From Stenotrophomonas maltophilia (GTDB taxonomy: Bacteria > Pseudomonadota > Gammaproteobacteria > Xanthomonadales > Xanthomonadaceae), in NCBI RefSeq assembly GCF_001676385.1, contig NZ_LYVJ01000011.1, positions 147,783 through 211,782 on the forward strand: 64,000 bases of DNA, in the 5' to 3' direction. Positions 27,542 through 35,134 of the stretch are shown piece by piece. The notes under the pieces are model-generated. The model saw nothing but the letters and a program-made list of their open reading frames with translations, searched no databases and was not told the origin of the DNA. A program made the position numbers and the translations under genes. Position 1 is the first letter of the stretch, and each line of letters opens with the position of its first letter.

Positions 27542-30214
27542 ATGCCGCGTGCGTCGTCGTTCCGCCTGTTCCTGCCCTCGCTGCTGTTGACCCTGGTCGT
27601 TGCCGGCTGTGGCGACCAGGACGCGAAGGCACCGGCGACCGCCGTCATCCCGCCGAGCGCGCAGGCCGCGGCCGCCGCCGATCCGGCCGCGGCGCCGTTG
27701 CTGGCGGCACTGCAGAAGCAGCTCGACGGCTACCGGCGGATCATCGTGCTGCTGGCCGATGAGGAACAGCAGTCGGCGGCCGACCGCGCCACCTCCACGC
27801 GCATCGGCCAGCAGCTGTTCCATGACAGCCTGGAACAGCGCACGGCCATCGCCGCGCAGTTCGATGAGCTGCTGCGCGGGTCCGCACCGCAGCGCTTCGC
27901 CACGCTGGGCACCGTACTGGACTACATCGAATCGGCGCCGGAGCTGTTCGACGCCGACCGCCTGGCCTTCCGCGAAGTGCTGCGTGATCTGCATGAGCGC
28001 ATCGGCACCGACTCCTCGCTGCCGGCGGTGAAACTGCACCAGCGCATCGGCGAGGACCTGGAAGCGCTCGACGAGATCGAACGCAACTACAACCAGGAAC
28101 TGACCCGCATCTTCAGCCGCTTCGAGCGCACCCGTGCCATCGCGCTGAAGCGCGAGAAGTGGGACGACTACATCGCCCATCTGCACAAGGACCACAGCCG
28201 CGAAGCGATCCTGCGCGACTACGGGGTGATCGAGCCCTACCCGATGTCGATGAAGGACAGCGACCGTGAGATCTTCGGCCGCGACCTGCCGCCCAGGACC
28301 GTGGTGCTGACCTTCGACGATGGCCCGCACAAGGCCTACACCGATGAAGTGGTGGCCATCCTCAAGCGCTACGACGTGCCGGGCGTGTTCTTCGAGGTCG
28401 GCCGCAACCTCGGCAAGGTCGAGCCCGACGGCAAGGTCAGCCTGGGCCCGATGGCGAAGATCAGCCGCAACCTGATGGAAGAGGGGTATGCGGTCGGCAA
28501 CCACAGCCTGACCCACGCCCAGCTGTCGCGCACCACCGGTGACGCGCTGCGCCAGCAGGTACTGGACACCGACACCCTGCTGAAGGACGTCGACAGCAAG
28601 CGCGCGCCGCTGTTCCGTTTTCCGTATGGTGCGCGCAACGCGGAAGGCCTGCAGCTGCTCAACGAGGCCGGCTTGAAGTCGATCATGTGGAACATCGACT
28701 CGATGGACTGGGCCGATCCGGTGCCGGAGTCGATCGTGCAGCGCGTGCTCGACCAGGTGAACAAGGAACAGCGAGGCATCATCCTGTTCCATGACATCCA
28801 CGACCGCGCGGTGAAGGCACTGCCGCAGATCCTCGACCGGCTGATTGCCGATGGCTACCAGTTCGCCGGTTGGAATGGCCGTGATTTCACCGTCGCCCGC
28901 GCACGCAGGGGCGACACCGGCGCCGCCACCGTTACCACCGGCTATGAGAAGTCCTGGGCGATCGTGGTCGGCATCGACGACTATGCCAAGTGGCCGAAGC
29001 TGGAGTACGCCAGCCGCGACGCGCAGGCGGTGGCTGACACGCTGACCGGGCAGTTCGGGTTCCCGTCCTCGCAGGTGATCGTGCTGAAGAACGAGCAGGC
29101 CACGCGCAACAATATCCTGGCCGCCTTTCACGATCGCCTGGCCGATGACCGCACCGGAAAGAACGATCGCGTGTTCGTCTTCTTCGCCGGCCACGGTGCC
29201 ACCCGCCAGCTCGCCTCCGGGCGTGACCTCGGCTACATCATCCCGGCCGATTCGGACCCGAAGGAATTCGCCACCGATGCCATTGCGATGACCGACATCC
29301 AGAACATCGCCGAGAGCCTGCAGGCCAAGCACGTGATGTTCGTGATGGATGCCTGCTACAGCGGCCTCGGCCTGACCCGCGGTGGTCCGTCCTCCTCGTC
29401 ATTCCTGCGCGAGAACGCGCGTCGCAGCGCGCGGCAGATGCTGACCGCCGGCGGTGCCGACCAGCAGGTGGCCGATGCCGGCCCGAACGGCCATTCGGTG
29501 TTCACCTGGGTGCTGCTGCAGGCGTTGGCCGGGAAGGGAGACCTCAACGGCGATGGCCTGATCACCGGTACCGAACTGGCGGCCTACGTGGCGCCAGCGG
29601 TATCGGCGGTCTCGCAGCAGACGCCGGCCTTCGGCAGCCTGCCCGGCTCGCAGGGGGGCGAGTTCGTGTTCCAGGTGCCGGACAGCCAGGAATTCCTCAA
29701 CGCGGGCACGCGCCAGTTGACCGCCGATGCGATCGCGCTGAACAACAAGGTGGATGCGGCCAGCGAGGCCAAGGGCAGCCAGGCGCCGGTGACCGTGGCC
29801 GACCTGCAGGGCGGCAAGGCCAGGCTGGTGGTGCCCAGCGCCGGCCCGGCGTCCGACCGCCAGCGCGCGCAGCAGGCCAACGACCGTGGCCTGCAGCTCT
29901 ACCGCGAAAAGCGGTACGACGAAGCCGTGGCGCAGTTCACCGAGGCACTCAAGCTGCGCCCGGACTTCGCCCAGGCCGCCAACAATCTCGGTTTCGTCTA
30001 CTACCGCCAGCAGCACTACGCCGAAGCGGCGCGGTGGCTGGAGAACACCCTGAAGATCGACCCGTCGCGCGCGGTGGCCCATCTGAACCTCGGCGATGCG
30101 TACTTCAACGCAGGCGACAAGGCCAAGGCCAGGCAGGCCTACACCACCTACCTGGCGCTGCAGCCGCAGGGCAGCGGTGCGGCCCAGGCGCGCGCGCAGC
30201 TGGAGAAGCTCTGA
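27542..30214 (+). CDS. Lipoprotein with polysaccharide-deacetylase, caspase-like and TPR domains
   Basis: 890 residues in an unusual order. A lipoprotein signal (LLLTLVVAGC, lipidated C23). A helical region about 50-240. A NodB deacetylase domain about 250-450 with TFDDGPH, the metal site HSLTH near 321 and RFPYGAR near 358. A caspase-like (C14) domain from about 468 (SWAIVVGIDDYAKW) with catalytic GHGA near 550 and DACYSG near 603. Inside it lies a canonical EF-hand loop DLNGDGLITGTEL near 667. C-terminal TPRs about 779-890. All catalytic signatures are intact. It should be tethered to an envelope membrane facing the periplasm, combining glycan deacetylation with calcium-responsive proteolysis. 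Substrates are unknown. The stop precedes the mnmE ATG by three bases, so the two are co-transcribed. Confidence 0.85.
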   Translation: MPRASSFRLFLPSLLLTLVVAGCGDQDAKAPATAVIPPSAQAAAAADPAAAPLLAALQKQLDGYRRIIVLLADEEQQSAADRATSTRIGQQLFHDSLEQRTAIAAQFDELLRGSAPQRFATLGTVLDYIESAPELFDADRLAFREVLRDLHERIGTDSSLPAVKLHQRIGEDLEALDEIERNYNQELTRIFSRFERTRAIALKREKWDDYIAHLHKDHSREAILRDYGVIEPYPMSMKDSDREIFGRDLPPRTVVLTFDDGPHKAYTDEVVAILKRYDVPGVFFEVGRNLGKVEPDGKVSLGPMAKISRNLMEEGYAVGNHSLTHAQLSRTTGDALRQQVLDTDTLLKDVDSKRAPLFRFPYGARNAEGLQLLNEAGLKSIMWNIDSMDWADPVPESIVQRVLDQVNKEQRGIILFHDIHDRAVKALPQILDRLIADGYQFAGWNGRDFTVARARRGDTGAATVTTGYEKSWAIVVGIDDYAKWPKLEYASRDAQAVADTLTGQFGFPSSQVIVLKNEQATRNNILAAFHDRLADDRTGKNDRVFVFFAGHGATRQLASGRDLGYIIPADSDPKEFATDAIAMTDIQNIAESLQAKHVMFVMDACYSGLGLTRGGPSSSSFLRENARRSARQMLTAGGADQQVADAGPNGHSVFTWVLLQALAGKGDLNGDGLITGTELAAYVAPAVSAVSQQTPAFGSLPGSQGGEFVFQVPDSQEFLNAGTRQLTADAIALNNKVDAASEAKGSQAPVTVADLQGGKARLVVPSAGPASDRQRAQQANDRGLQLYREKRYDEAVAQFTEALKLRPDFAQAANNLGFVYYRQQHYAEAARWLENTLKIDPSRAVAHLNLGDAYFNAGDKAKARQAYTTYLALQPQGSGAAQARAQLEKL

Positions 30215-30217
30215 GTG

Positions 30218-31567
30218 ATGAACGGCACGACCCGAACCGACACCATCGTGGCCATCGCCAGCGCCCCCGGCGCCGGCGGTGTCGGCCTGCTGCGCCTGTC
30301 CGGCCCGCGTGCAGCGGTGATCGCCAACGCGCTGGGCGCGCCCACGCTGCGCCCGCGCCACGCGCACTATGCGCGCCTGCGCGGTGCCGACGGCGAGGTC
30401 ATCGATGATGGCATCGTGCTGTGGTTCCCGGCGCCGAACAGCTTCACCGGCGAAGAAGTGGTGGAGCTGCAGGGCCACGGCAGCCCGGTGCTGTTGCAGC
30501 AGCTGGTCGCGCGCTGCATTGCGCTCGGTGCGCGCCAGGCCCGGCCGGGCGAGTTCAGCGAACGGGCGTTCCTCAACGGCAAGCTCGACCTGGCCCAGGC
30601 CGAGGCCATCGCCGACCTGATCGCCGCCGGCGACAACCGCGCTGCGCGTGCTGCGCGCCGTTCGCTGGATGGCGTGTTCTCGCGCCGCATCGAGGCTGTG
30701 GTCGAGCAGCTGGTGTTGCTGCGCATCCACGTGGAAGCGGCCATCGACTTTGCCGACGAACCGCTGGATACGCTCGGTGGGGCACAGGTGCGGCACGGGT
30801 TGGAACAGGCCCGCGGCGACCTGGCCCTGCTGCGTCGTGATGCCGAGCGCGGCCGCCGCCTGCGCGATGGCCTGCACGCAGTGCTGATCGGGCCGCCGAA
30901 TGCGGGCAAGAGCTCGCTGCTCAACGCGCTGGCCGGCAGCGAACGCGCCATCGTCACCGACATTGCCGGCACCACCCGCGACACGCTGCGCGAAACCATC
31001 CGCCTCGACGGCCTGGAGCTGACCCTGGTCGACACCGCCGGCCTGCGTGAAGGCGGTGACGCCATTGAACGCGAGGGCATGCGTCGCGCCCGCGCCGAGA
31101 TCGAGCGTACCGACCTGGCACTGATCGTGCTGGACGCGCGTGATCCGGGGACTGGCGAAGCGGCGCTGGGCGAAGCGGTGGTCGCCGTGCCGCACAAGGT
31201 CTACATCCACAACAAGTCGGATCTGTTGGCAGCGCTGCCGTCGCTGGACGATCCGGACCGGATACTCGTTTCGGCCGCCACCGGTGCCGGGCTCGAAGAC
31301 CTGCACGCGCGCCTGCGCTCGATCGCTTCGGCCGGGGCCGGCGAGCAGGTGGAGGGCGAATTCTCCGCGCGCACCCGCCATGTCGATGCAATCGAACGCG
31401 CGCAGGAACATGCGCAGCGCGCCGATGGCGAACTGGCGCATGAGCACCTGGAACTGGCCGCCGAGGAACTGCGGCTGGCCCATGACGCACTGGGCGAGAT
31501 CACCGGGCAGATGAGTGCGGATGATCTGCTGGGAAGGATCTTCTCGAGCTTCTGCATCGGCAAGTAA
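30218..31567 (+). CDS. mnmE: tRNA uridine-5-carboxymethylaminomethyl modification GTPase MnmE
   Basis: A 449-residue GTPase that with MnmG modifies wobble uridine of certain tRNAs. The N-terminal folate-binding domain starts [20 protein letters not shown]. The G domain has [26 protein letters not shown] and DTAGLREG, and NKSD. The C-terminus is the invariant FCIGK. I chose ATG 30218; a GTG one codon earlier (30215) is also in frame. Normal position at the end of the rpmH cluster, here displaced from yidC by the lipoprotein gene. Confidence 0.96.
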   Translation: MNGTTRTDTIVAIASAPGAGGVGLLRLSGPRAAVIANALGAPTLRPRHAHYARLRGADGEVIDDGIVLWFPAPNSFTGEEVVELQGHGSPVLLQQLVARCIALGARQARPGEFSERAFLNGKLDLAQAEAIADLIAAGDNRAARAARRSLDGVFSRRIEAVVEQLVLLRIHVEAAIDFADEPLDTLGGAQVRHGLEQARGDLALLRRDAERGRRLRDGLHAVLIGPPNAGKSSLLNALAGSERAIVTDIAGTTRDTLRETIRLDGLELTLVDTAGLREGGDAIEREGMRRARAEIERTDLALIVLDARDPGTGEAALGEAVVAVPHKVYIHNKSDLLAALPSLDDPDRILVSAATGAGLEDLHARLRSIASAGAGEQVEGEFSARTRHVDAIERAQEHAQRADGELAHEHLELAAEELRLAHDALGEITGQMSADDLLGRIFSSFCIGK

Positions 31568-31569
31568 CT

Positions 31570-31597
31570 GCAGAGCCGAGCATGGGCTCGGCTCTAC
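31570..31597. repeat. SMAG-type palindrome, single unit
   Basis: GCAGAGCCGAGCATGGGCTC then GGCTCTAC: one hairpin with a GAGCCGAG/CTCGGCTC stem, two bases after the mnmE stop. It could also act as a transcript-end structure. Confidence 0.75.
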
Positions 31598-31672
31598 AGG
31601 TGCAGGCTTCCCCCACCTGTCACATTGCCGCCGCATACTGACGCCTATCACATACCGCTTGAGGACGTCGCA

Positions 31673-32788
31673 GTGAAGTCGTGGGGTTGTGCGTTGCTGT
31701 TGTCGCTGGCAGTGGCACCATCGGTGGCCATGAGTGCTGAATCCTCCCCTTCGACCGCGCCCAAGGTGTCGGTCTACGGCCACCGCGGCGCAAGCGCGCT
31801 GCTGCCCGAGCACACCCTGGCGGCCTACGCACAGGCCATCGCCGATGGCGCCGACTACATCGAGCCGGACCTGGTGATGACCCGGGACGGGGTGATGGTG
31901 GCCCGCCACGAGAACGAGATCAGTGGCACCACCGACGTCGCCTCGCATCCGGAGTTCGCCAGCCGCCGCACCAGCAAGGTCATCGACGGGCAGAGGGTCG
32001 AAGGCTGGTTCACCGAAGACTTCACCCTGGCCGAGCTGAAGACGCTGTACACGCGCGAGCGCCTGCCGGAGCTGCGCAGCACCGCCTACGACGGCCAGTT
32101 CCGCATCGCCAGCCTGGACGAGATCCTGGCCTTCCTGGTGCAGCAGGCCGGCCGTGCCAACCGCGGCATTGGCCTGGTGCCGGAGATCAAGCACCCCACC
32201 TACTTCCAGTCCATCGGCCTGCCGATGGAAGACAAGCTGCTGGCCGCGCTGCGTGGCAATGCCTATACCAACGTCGGCCCGGTCACCATCCAGTCGTTCG
32301 AGACCGCCAACCTGCGCTACCTGCGCGGAAAGATCGGCCGTGGCAGCAACATCCGCCTGCTGCAGCTGCTGTGGAAGGGCGATGCCCGGCCGGCCGATAT
32401 CGCCAAGGCCGGCGGCACGCTGACCTACGCGCAGATGATGACGCCGGCCGGGCTGAAGGACATCGCCAGCTACGCCGACAGCATTGGTCCTGAGCTGCGC
32501 TCGATCATTCCGCTCGACGCCCAGGGAGTACTGGGTACGCCCACCTCGCTGGTGCGCGACGCGCACGCGGCGGGGCTGATGGTGATTCCGTACACCTTCC
32601 GCCCGGAGAACCACTTCCAGCCCAGCAACCTGCGCAGGGGGAGCGACAGCGCCCGCAATGCAGAGGGGTCCGTCGCCGAGATGCGCGCCTACCTGGCGAC
32701 TGGCATCGATGCCTTCTTCACCGACGACCCGGCGCTGGGCCGGCAGGCGGTGGACGGGACGGGCGCGGCGGGGAACGCGGCGGACTGA
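31673..32788 (+). CDS. glpQ: Periplasmic glycerophosphodiester phosphodiesterase
   Basis: A 371-residue enzyme that hydrolyses glycerophosphodiesters to glycerol 3-phosphate and an alcohol. The start GTG 31673 has GAGG eight bases upstream and yields a signal peptide (GCALLLSLAVAPSVAMSAES). The catalytic segment is YGHRGASALLPEHTLAAY, with the metal ligands in EPDLVMTRDG and the second histidine in ARHENEIS. Further along, GLVPEIKHPTYF and FTDDP are family-like. It is closest to the periplasmic GlpQ type. No transporter of the Ugp or GlpT type is next to it, so its source of substrate may be membrane lipid turnover. Confidence 0.9.
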   Translation: MKSWGCALLLSLAVAPSVAMSAESSPSTAPKVSVYGHRGASALLPEHTLAAYAQAIADGADYIEPDLVMTRDGVMVARHENEISGTTDVASHPEFASRRTSKVIDGQRVEGWFTEDFTLAELKTLYTRERLPELRSTAYDGQFRIASLDEILAFLVQQAGRANRGIGLVPEIKHPTYFQSIGLPMEDKLLAALRGNAYTNVGPVTIQSFETANLRYLRGKIGRGSNIRLLQLLWKGDARPADIAKAGGTLTYAQMMTPAGLKDIASYADSIGPELRSIIPLDAQGVLGTPTSLVRDAHAAGLMVIPYTFRPENHFQPSNLRRGSDSARNAEGSVAEMRAYLATGIDAFFTDDPALGRQAVDGTGAAGNAAD

Positions 32789-32797
32789 CGCGCTCTG

Positions 32798-32854
32798 GTA
32801 GACGCCAACCTTGGTTGGCACACGGCAGGAGTGCCGACCAAGATCGGCCCCTAC
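32798..32854. repeat. SMAG-type palindrome, CCAAC variant
   Basis: Begins GTAGACGCCAACCTTGGTTGG and ends GGCCCCTAC. The stems are CCAACC/GGTTGG and TGCCGACC/GATCGGC-like. The termini match the GTAG...CTAC rule although the stem sequence differs from the GAGCCGAG group. Confidence 0.7.
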
Positions 32855-32877
32855 CGGGTCATGAAGATGCCAGGCGG

Positions 32878-32908
32878 CGTCGGAGCCCCTACAGGGATCC
32901 GACCCCGG
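32878..32908. repeat. Short palindrome of the GGGGTCGGATCC family
   Basis: GTCGGAGCCCCTACAGGGAT then CCGACCCC: outer arms of the GGGGTC(A/G)GATCC family with a short inner part. It lies next to the preceding GTAG repeat and before the rhomboid gene end. Confidence 0.6.
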
Positions 32909-32916
32909 TCACCGCT

Positions 32917-33687
32917 TCAACCGCGCGGTTCGTCCGGCCGCCGGAAGGGAATCACCACGTAGTCCTGCCCCTCGCGCGGCTGCCACAGCACCGGTACGCG
33001 CTGCGGTGACGGCGGTTCCAGCTCGTCATCGGCCAACGGTTCGACCGGGTCTTCTTCATCTTCCCAGCTGTAGCGCGGGCGTGGCGGCAGTGGATCGGCG
33101 CTGCGGAACAGCAGCGCGGCGATGATGCCGGCGAAGGCGCCGCCCATGTGCGACTGCCAGGACACGCCATCAGCGTGCGGCAGGATGGTCATCAGCATGC
33201 CACCGTAGAACAGCATGCCGATCAGGCCGGTGGCGATCGCCGCACGGTCACGGCGCAGCAGGCCGAGGCTGGCCAGCAGGAACATGAGGCCGTGGGTCAC
33301 GCCGCTGGCGCCCAGATGCACGCTGCCCGGGTTGCCCAGCATCCATGCCCCGATGCCCGAGCCCAACCAGAGCAGGGGCAGTGCACGCACGGTAGCCTTC
33401 GGGTACACGCTGCCGGCCAGGGTGCCGAGGATCAGGATCGCGATGCTGTTGGCGGCGATGTGCTCGATCGAGGCATGCAGCAATGGGCCACCGAGCAGGC
33501 CAAGCAGGCCGCTGGCCTCCAGCGGTGCCACCGCCCACGGCCGCCAGTCGAACGTGCCCTGCAGTGCGAACACGACGACCAGCACCAGCACGGCGGCCAG
33601 GCTCGTATTGAACGCCCGCAGGATGCGCATGCGGTCGTTGCGGGGGGCCGGCACATCGCCAGCGGGCAGGGGCGCGTTGTTGTCCAT
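32917..33687 (-). CDS. Rhomboid-family intramembrane serine protease
   Basis: A 256-residue membrane protein with six helices between about residues 20 and 200. The catalytic pair is visible: serine in HLGASGVTHG (GxSG) near residue 127 and histidine in SWQSHMGGAFAG near 182; the helix-2 motif HASIEHIAANS also fits. The C-terminal 55 residues form an acidic, proline-rich cytoplasmic tail (WEDEEDPVEPLADDELEPP). Substrates are unknown. Single gene; the tail differs from the short GlpG-like forms. Confidence 0.9.
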   Translation of the reverse strand: MDNNAPLPAGDVPAPRNDRMRILRAFNTSLAAVLVLVVVFALQGTFDWRPWAVAPLEASGLLGLLGGPLLHASIEHIAANSIAILILGTLAGSVYPKATVRALPLLWLGSGIGAWMLGNPGSVHLGASGVTHGLMFLLASLGLLRRDRAAIATGLIGMLFYGGMLMTILPHADGVSWQSHMGGAFAGIIAALLFRSADPLPPRPRYSWEDEEDPVEPLADDELEPPSPQRVPVLWQPREGQDYVVIPFRRPDEPRG

Positions 33688-33747
33688 GCTTCAGCAATGG
33701 CGGTGACCGGCGCGAAACCAAGGCCACCGCCGCGGGAGAGTACGGCC

Positions 33748-33772
33748 GGCCGGCGGGACAATCCCGCCGGCC
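33748..33772. other. Strong GC hairpin between rhomboid and terC genes
   Basis: GGCCGGCGGG-ACAAT-CCCGCCGGCC is a perfect ten-pair hairpin just after the terC stop. It has no T-run, so I do not call it a rho-independent terminator; it may protect the terC transcript end. Confidence 0.6.
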
Positions 33773-33793
33773 GCACCGGGCAGCGGTCCAGGC

Positions 33794-34756
33794 TCAGGCC
33801 TGGCCTTCACCTTCCTTCGGTGGGTACTTCAGGCTCAGCACCACGGTGGTCGCGATGATCACCGCCACCACGCCCAGCGAGACCGGGGTCGGGATCTTGA
33901 ACAGGTCGATGATCATCATCTTGACGCCGATGAAGCCCAGCACCAGCGCCAGGCCGTACGGCAGCAGGTGGAAGCGGTCGGCCATGCCGGCCAGCAGGAA
34001 GAACATGGCGCGCAGGCCCAGTACCGCGAATACGTTGGACGTGAGCACGACAAACGGATCGGTGGTGATCGCGAAGATCGCCGGAATACTGTCCACCGCG
34101 AAGATCACGTCGGTGACCGCGATCAGGATCAGCACCGCGAACAGCGGAGTGAACCAGCGCACGCCGTCGCGCTTCACGCTCATGGCGTTGCCCTCATAGC
34201 CGGGCAGCAGGCGCAGGTGCCTGCGCATCCAGCGCAGCGCCGGGTTGGTCTCCAGATCCGGCTCCTGCCCGGCAGCGAACCACATCTTCCAGCCGGTGAA
34301 CAGCAGGAACGCACCGAACACGTAGAGCAGCCAATGGAACTGGCTGATCAGCACGCTACCGGCGAAGATCATGATCGTACGCAGCACGATCGCACCGAGG
34401 ATGCCGATGATCAGCACCTTCTGGCGCTGCTCCTCCGGCACCGCGAAGTAGCTCATGATCATCAGGAAGACAAAGATGTTGTCGACTGCCAGCGCCTTCT
34501 CGACCAGGTAGCCGGTCAGGAACTCGAGGCCGACCTTGTTGGCTACGACCTGGCCGGCGGTCTCATTCAGGTAGTACCAGAGGCCCGCGTTGAACAGCAG
34601 GGCCAGCGCGACCCAGCCGATGGACCACCACAGGGCCTCCTTGAAGGTGACCTTGTGCGGTCCGCCATGGCGCATCAACACGAGGTCGACCAGCAGTGCG
34701 ATGACCACCACCGCTGCGAAGCCGCCCCACAACCACACGTTACCGATCGTCTGCAT
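33794..34756 (-). CDS. TerC/Alx-family membrane protein, probable manganese exporter
   Basis: A 320-residue integral membrane protein with about nine helices. The TerC acidic motifs are in EKALAVDNIFVFLMIMSYF and AVTDVIFAVDSIPAIFA, which carry the conserved metal-binding aspartates. The middle cytoplasmic loop (EPDLETNPALRWMRRHLRLL) is as in Alx. The ATG at 34756 gives the family length. A yybP-ykoY-type riboswitch lies directly upstream, which in E. coli (alx, mntP) responds to manganese; so export of manganese or loading of exported enzymes is the likely job. Confidence 0.92.
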   Translation of the reverse strand: MQTIGNVWLWGGFAAVVVIALLVDLVLMRHGGPHKVTFKEALWWSIGWVALALLFNAGLWYYLNETAGQVVANKVGLEFLTGYLVEKALAVDNIFVFLMIMSYFAVPEEQRQKVLIIGILGAIVLRTIMIFAGSVLISQFHWLLYVFGAFLLFTGWKMWFAAGQEPDLETNPALRWMRRHLRLLPGYEGNAMSVKRDGVRWFTPLFAVLILIAVTDVIFAVDSIPAIFAITTDPFVVLTSNVFAVLGLRAMFFLLAGMADRFHLLPYGLALVLGFIGVKMMIIDLFKIPTPVSLGVVAVIIATTVVLSLKYPPKEGEGQA

Positions 34757-34829
34757 TGGGAATGTCCGTTGGAAAGATGAATGCCAGGCCGGACGGCGAG
34801 GATCTGCAACGGAGGACCGGGAGGGGGAT

Positions 34830-34958
34830 CCAGGGACAGAGCTTCGCCAGTACGGCGAAGGTCTCGCTCGCAGTTCCAGTCGGCTGGAACTGCCGTTGCA
34901 CCGGAGCCTGCGGGCTCGAAATGACGGCGACAACGTCTGGGAGCTACTCCCCTTCTGG
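34830..34958 (-). promoter_or_regulatory. yybP-ykoY (manganese) riboswitch upstream of terC
   Basis: On the minus strand the leader has the hallmark GGGGAGTAGCTCCC (plus 34939-34952) and GCGAGACCTTCGCC (GAGACCTT at plus 34857-34865), which are the two conserved internal loops of the aptamer. P1 can form between CCAGAAGGG and CCCTGG. Downstream, TCCGTTG (in the mRNA; plus 34807-34813 is its complement) can pair with CAACGGA next to the terC start (plus 34765-34771), a plausible switch of ribosome access. No T-run terminator is seen, so translational control is favoured. Confidence 0.88.
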
Positions 34959-35007
34959 GGCCGATTCTGCGGCCTGGCCGGGCCGCCGTCAAATGGGGCG
35001 GCCAGTC

Positions 35008-35038
35008 GGGGTCAGATCCCCGCAGGGGCTCTGACCCC
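35008..35038. repeat. Palindrome of the GGGGTCAGATCC family
   Basis: GGGGTCAGATCCCC-GCA-GGGGCTCTGACCCC: a compact member with almost no inner arm. It lies in the terC-rlmI divergent region. Confidence 0.75.
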
Positions 35039-35045
35039 GACCAGC

Positions 35046-35069
35046 GTGCCAACCAAGGTTGGCATCTAC
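35046..35069. repeat. SMAG-type palindrome, CCAAC variant
   Basis: GTGCCAACCAAGGTTGGCAT then CTAC: a TGCCAACC/GGTTGGCA hairpin between two GGGGTC palindromes. Confidence 0.65.
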
Positions 35070-35080
35070 CAAGGCGGAAT

Positions 35081-35111
35081 GGGGTCGGAGCCCCGTTGGG
35101 GATCCGACCCC
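35081..35111. repeat. Palindrome of the GGGGTCGGATCC family
   Basis: GGGGTCGGAGCCCCGTTGGG then GATCCGACCCC. It is the inverted form of the unit at 35008 (arms GGAGCCCC/GGGGATCC) and ends 24 bases before the methyltransferase start. Confidence 0.75.
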
Positions 35112-35134
35112 GGCGCGCGGTTTACAATAGCTGG

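Noticed and set aside
25043..29332. A 1429-codon open frame on the minus strand opposite rpmH, rnpA, yidC and the lipoprotein gene.
   Set aside because: It is antisense to four well-supported genes, has no recognisable domain, and is open only because of the high GC content.
30724..30739. A CCACGTGG core inside mnmE as a further parS site.
   Set aside because: Only the central eight bases match (ATCCACGTGGAAGC); the outer arms do not fit, unlike the cluster at 20.0-22.0 kb.
29399..32821. An 1140-codon minus-strand open frame opposite the lipoprotein end, mnmE and glpQ.
   Set aside because: Composition is that of a GC shadow (rich in Ala, Gly, Arg, Gln, His, Val); the plus-strand genes have complete motifs.
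33748..33772. Perfect GC hairpin after terC as a rho-independent terminator.
   Set aside because: No T-run follows on either strand; listed only as a hairpin.
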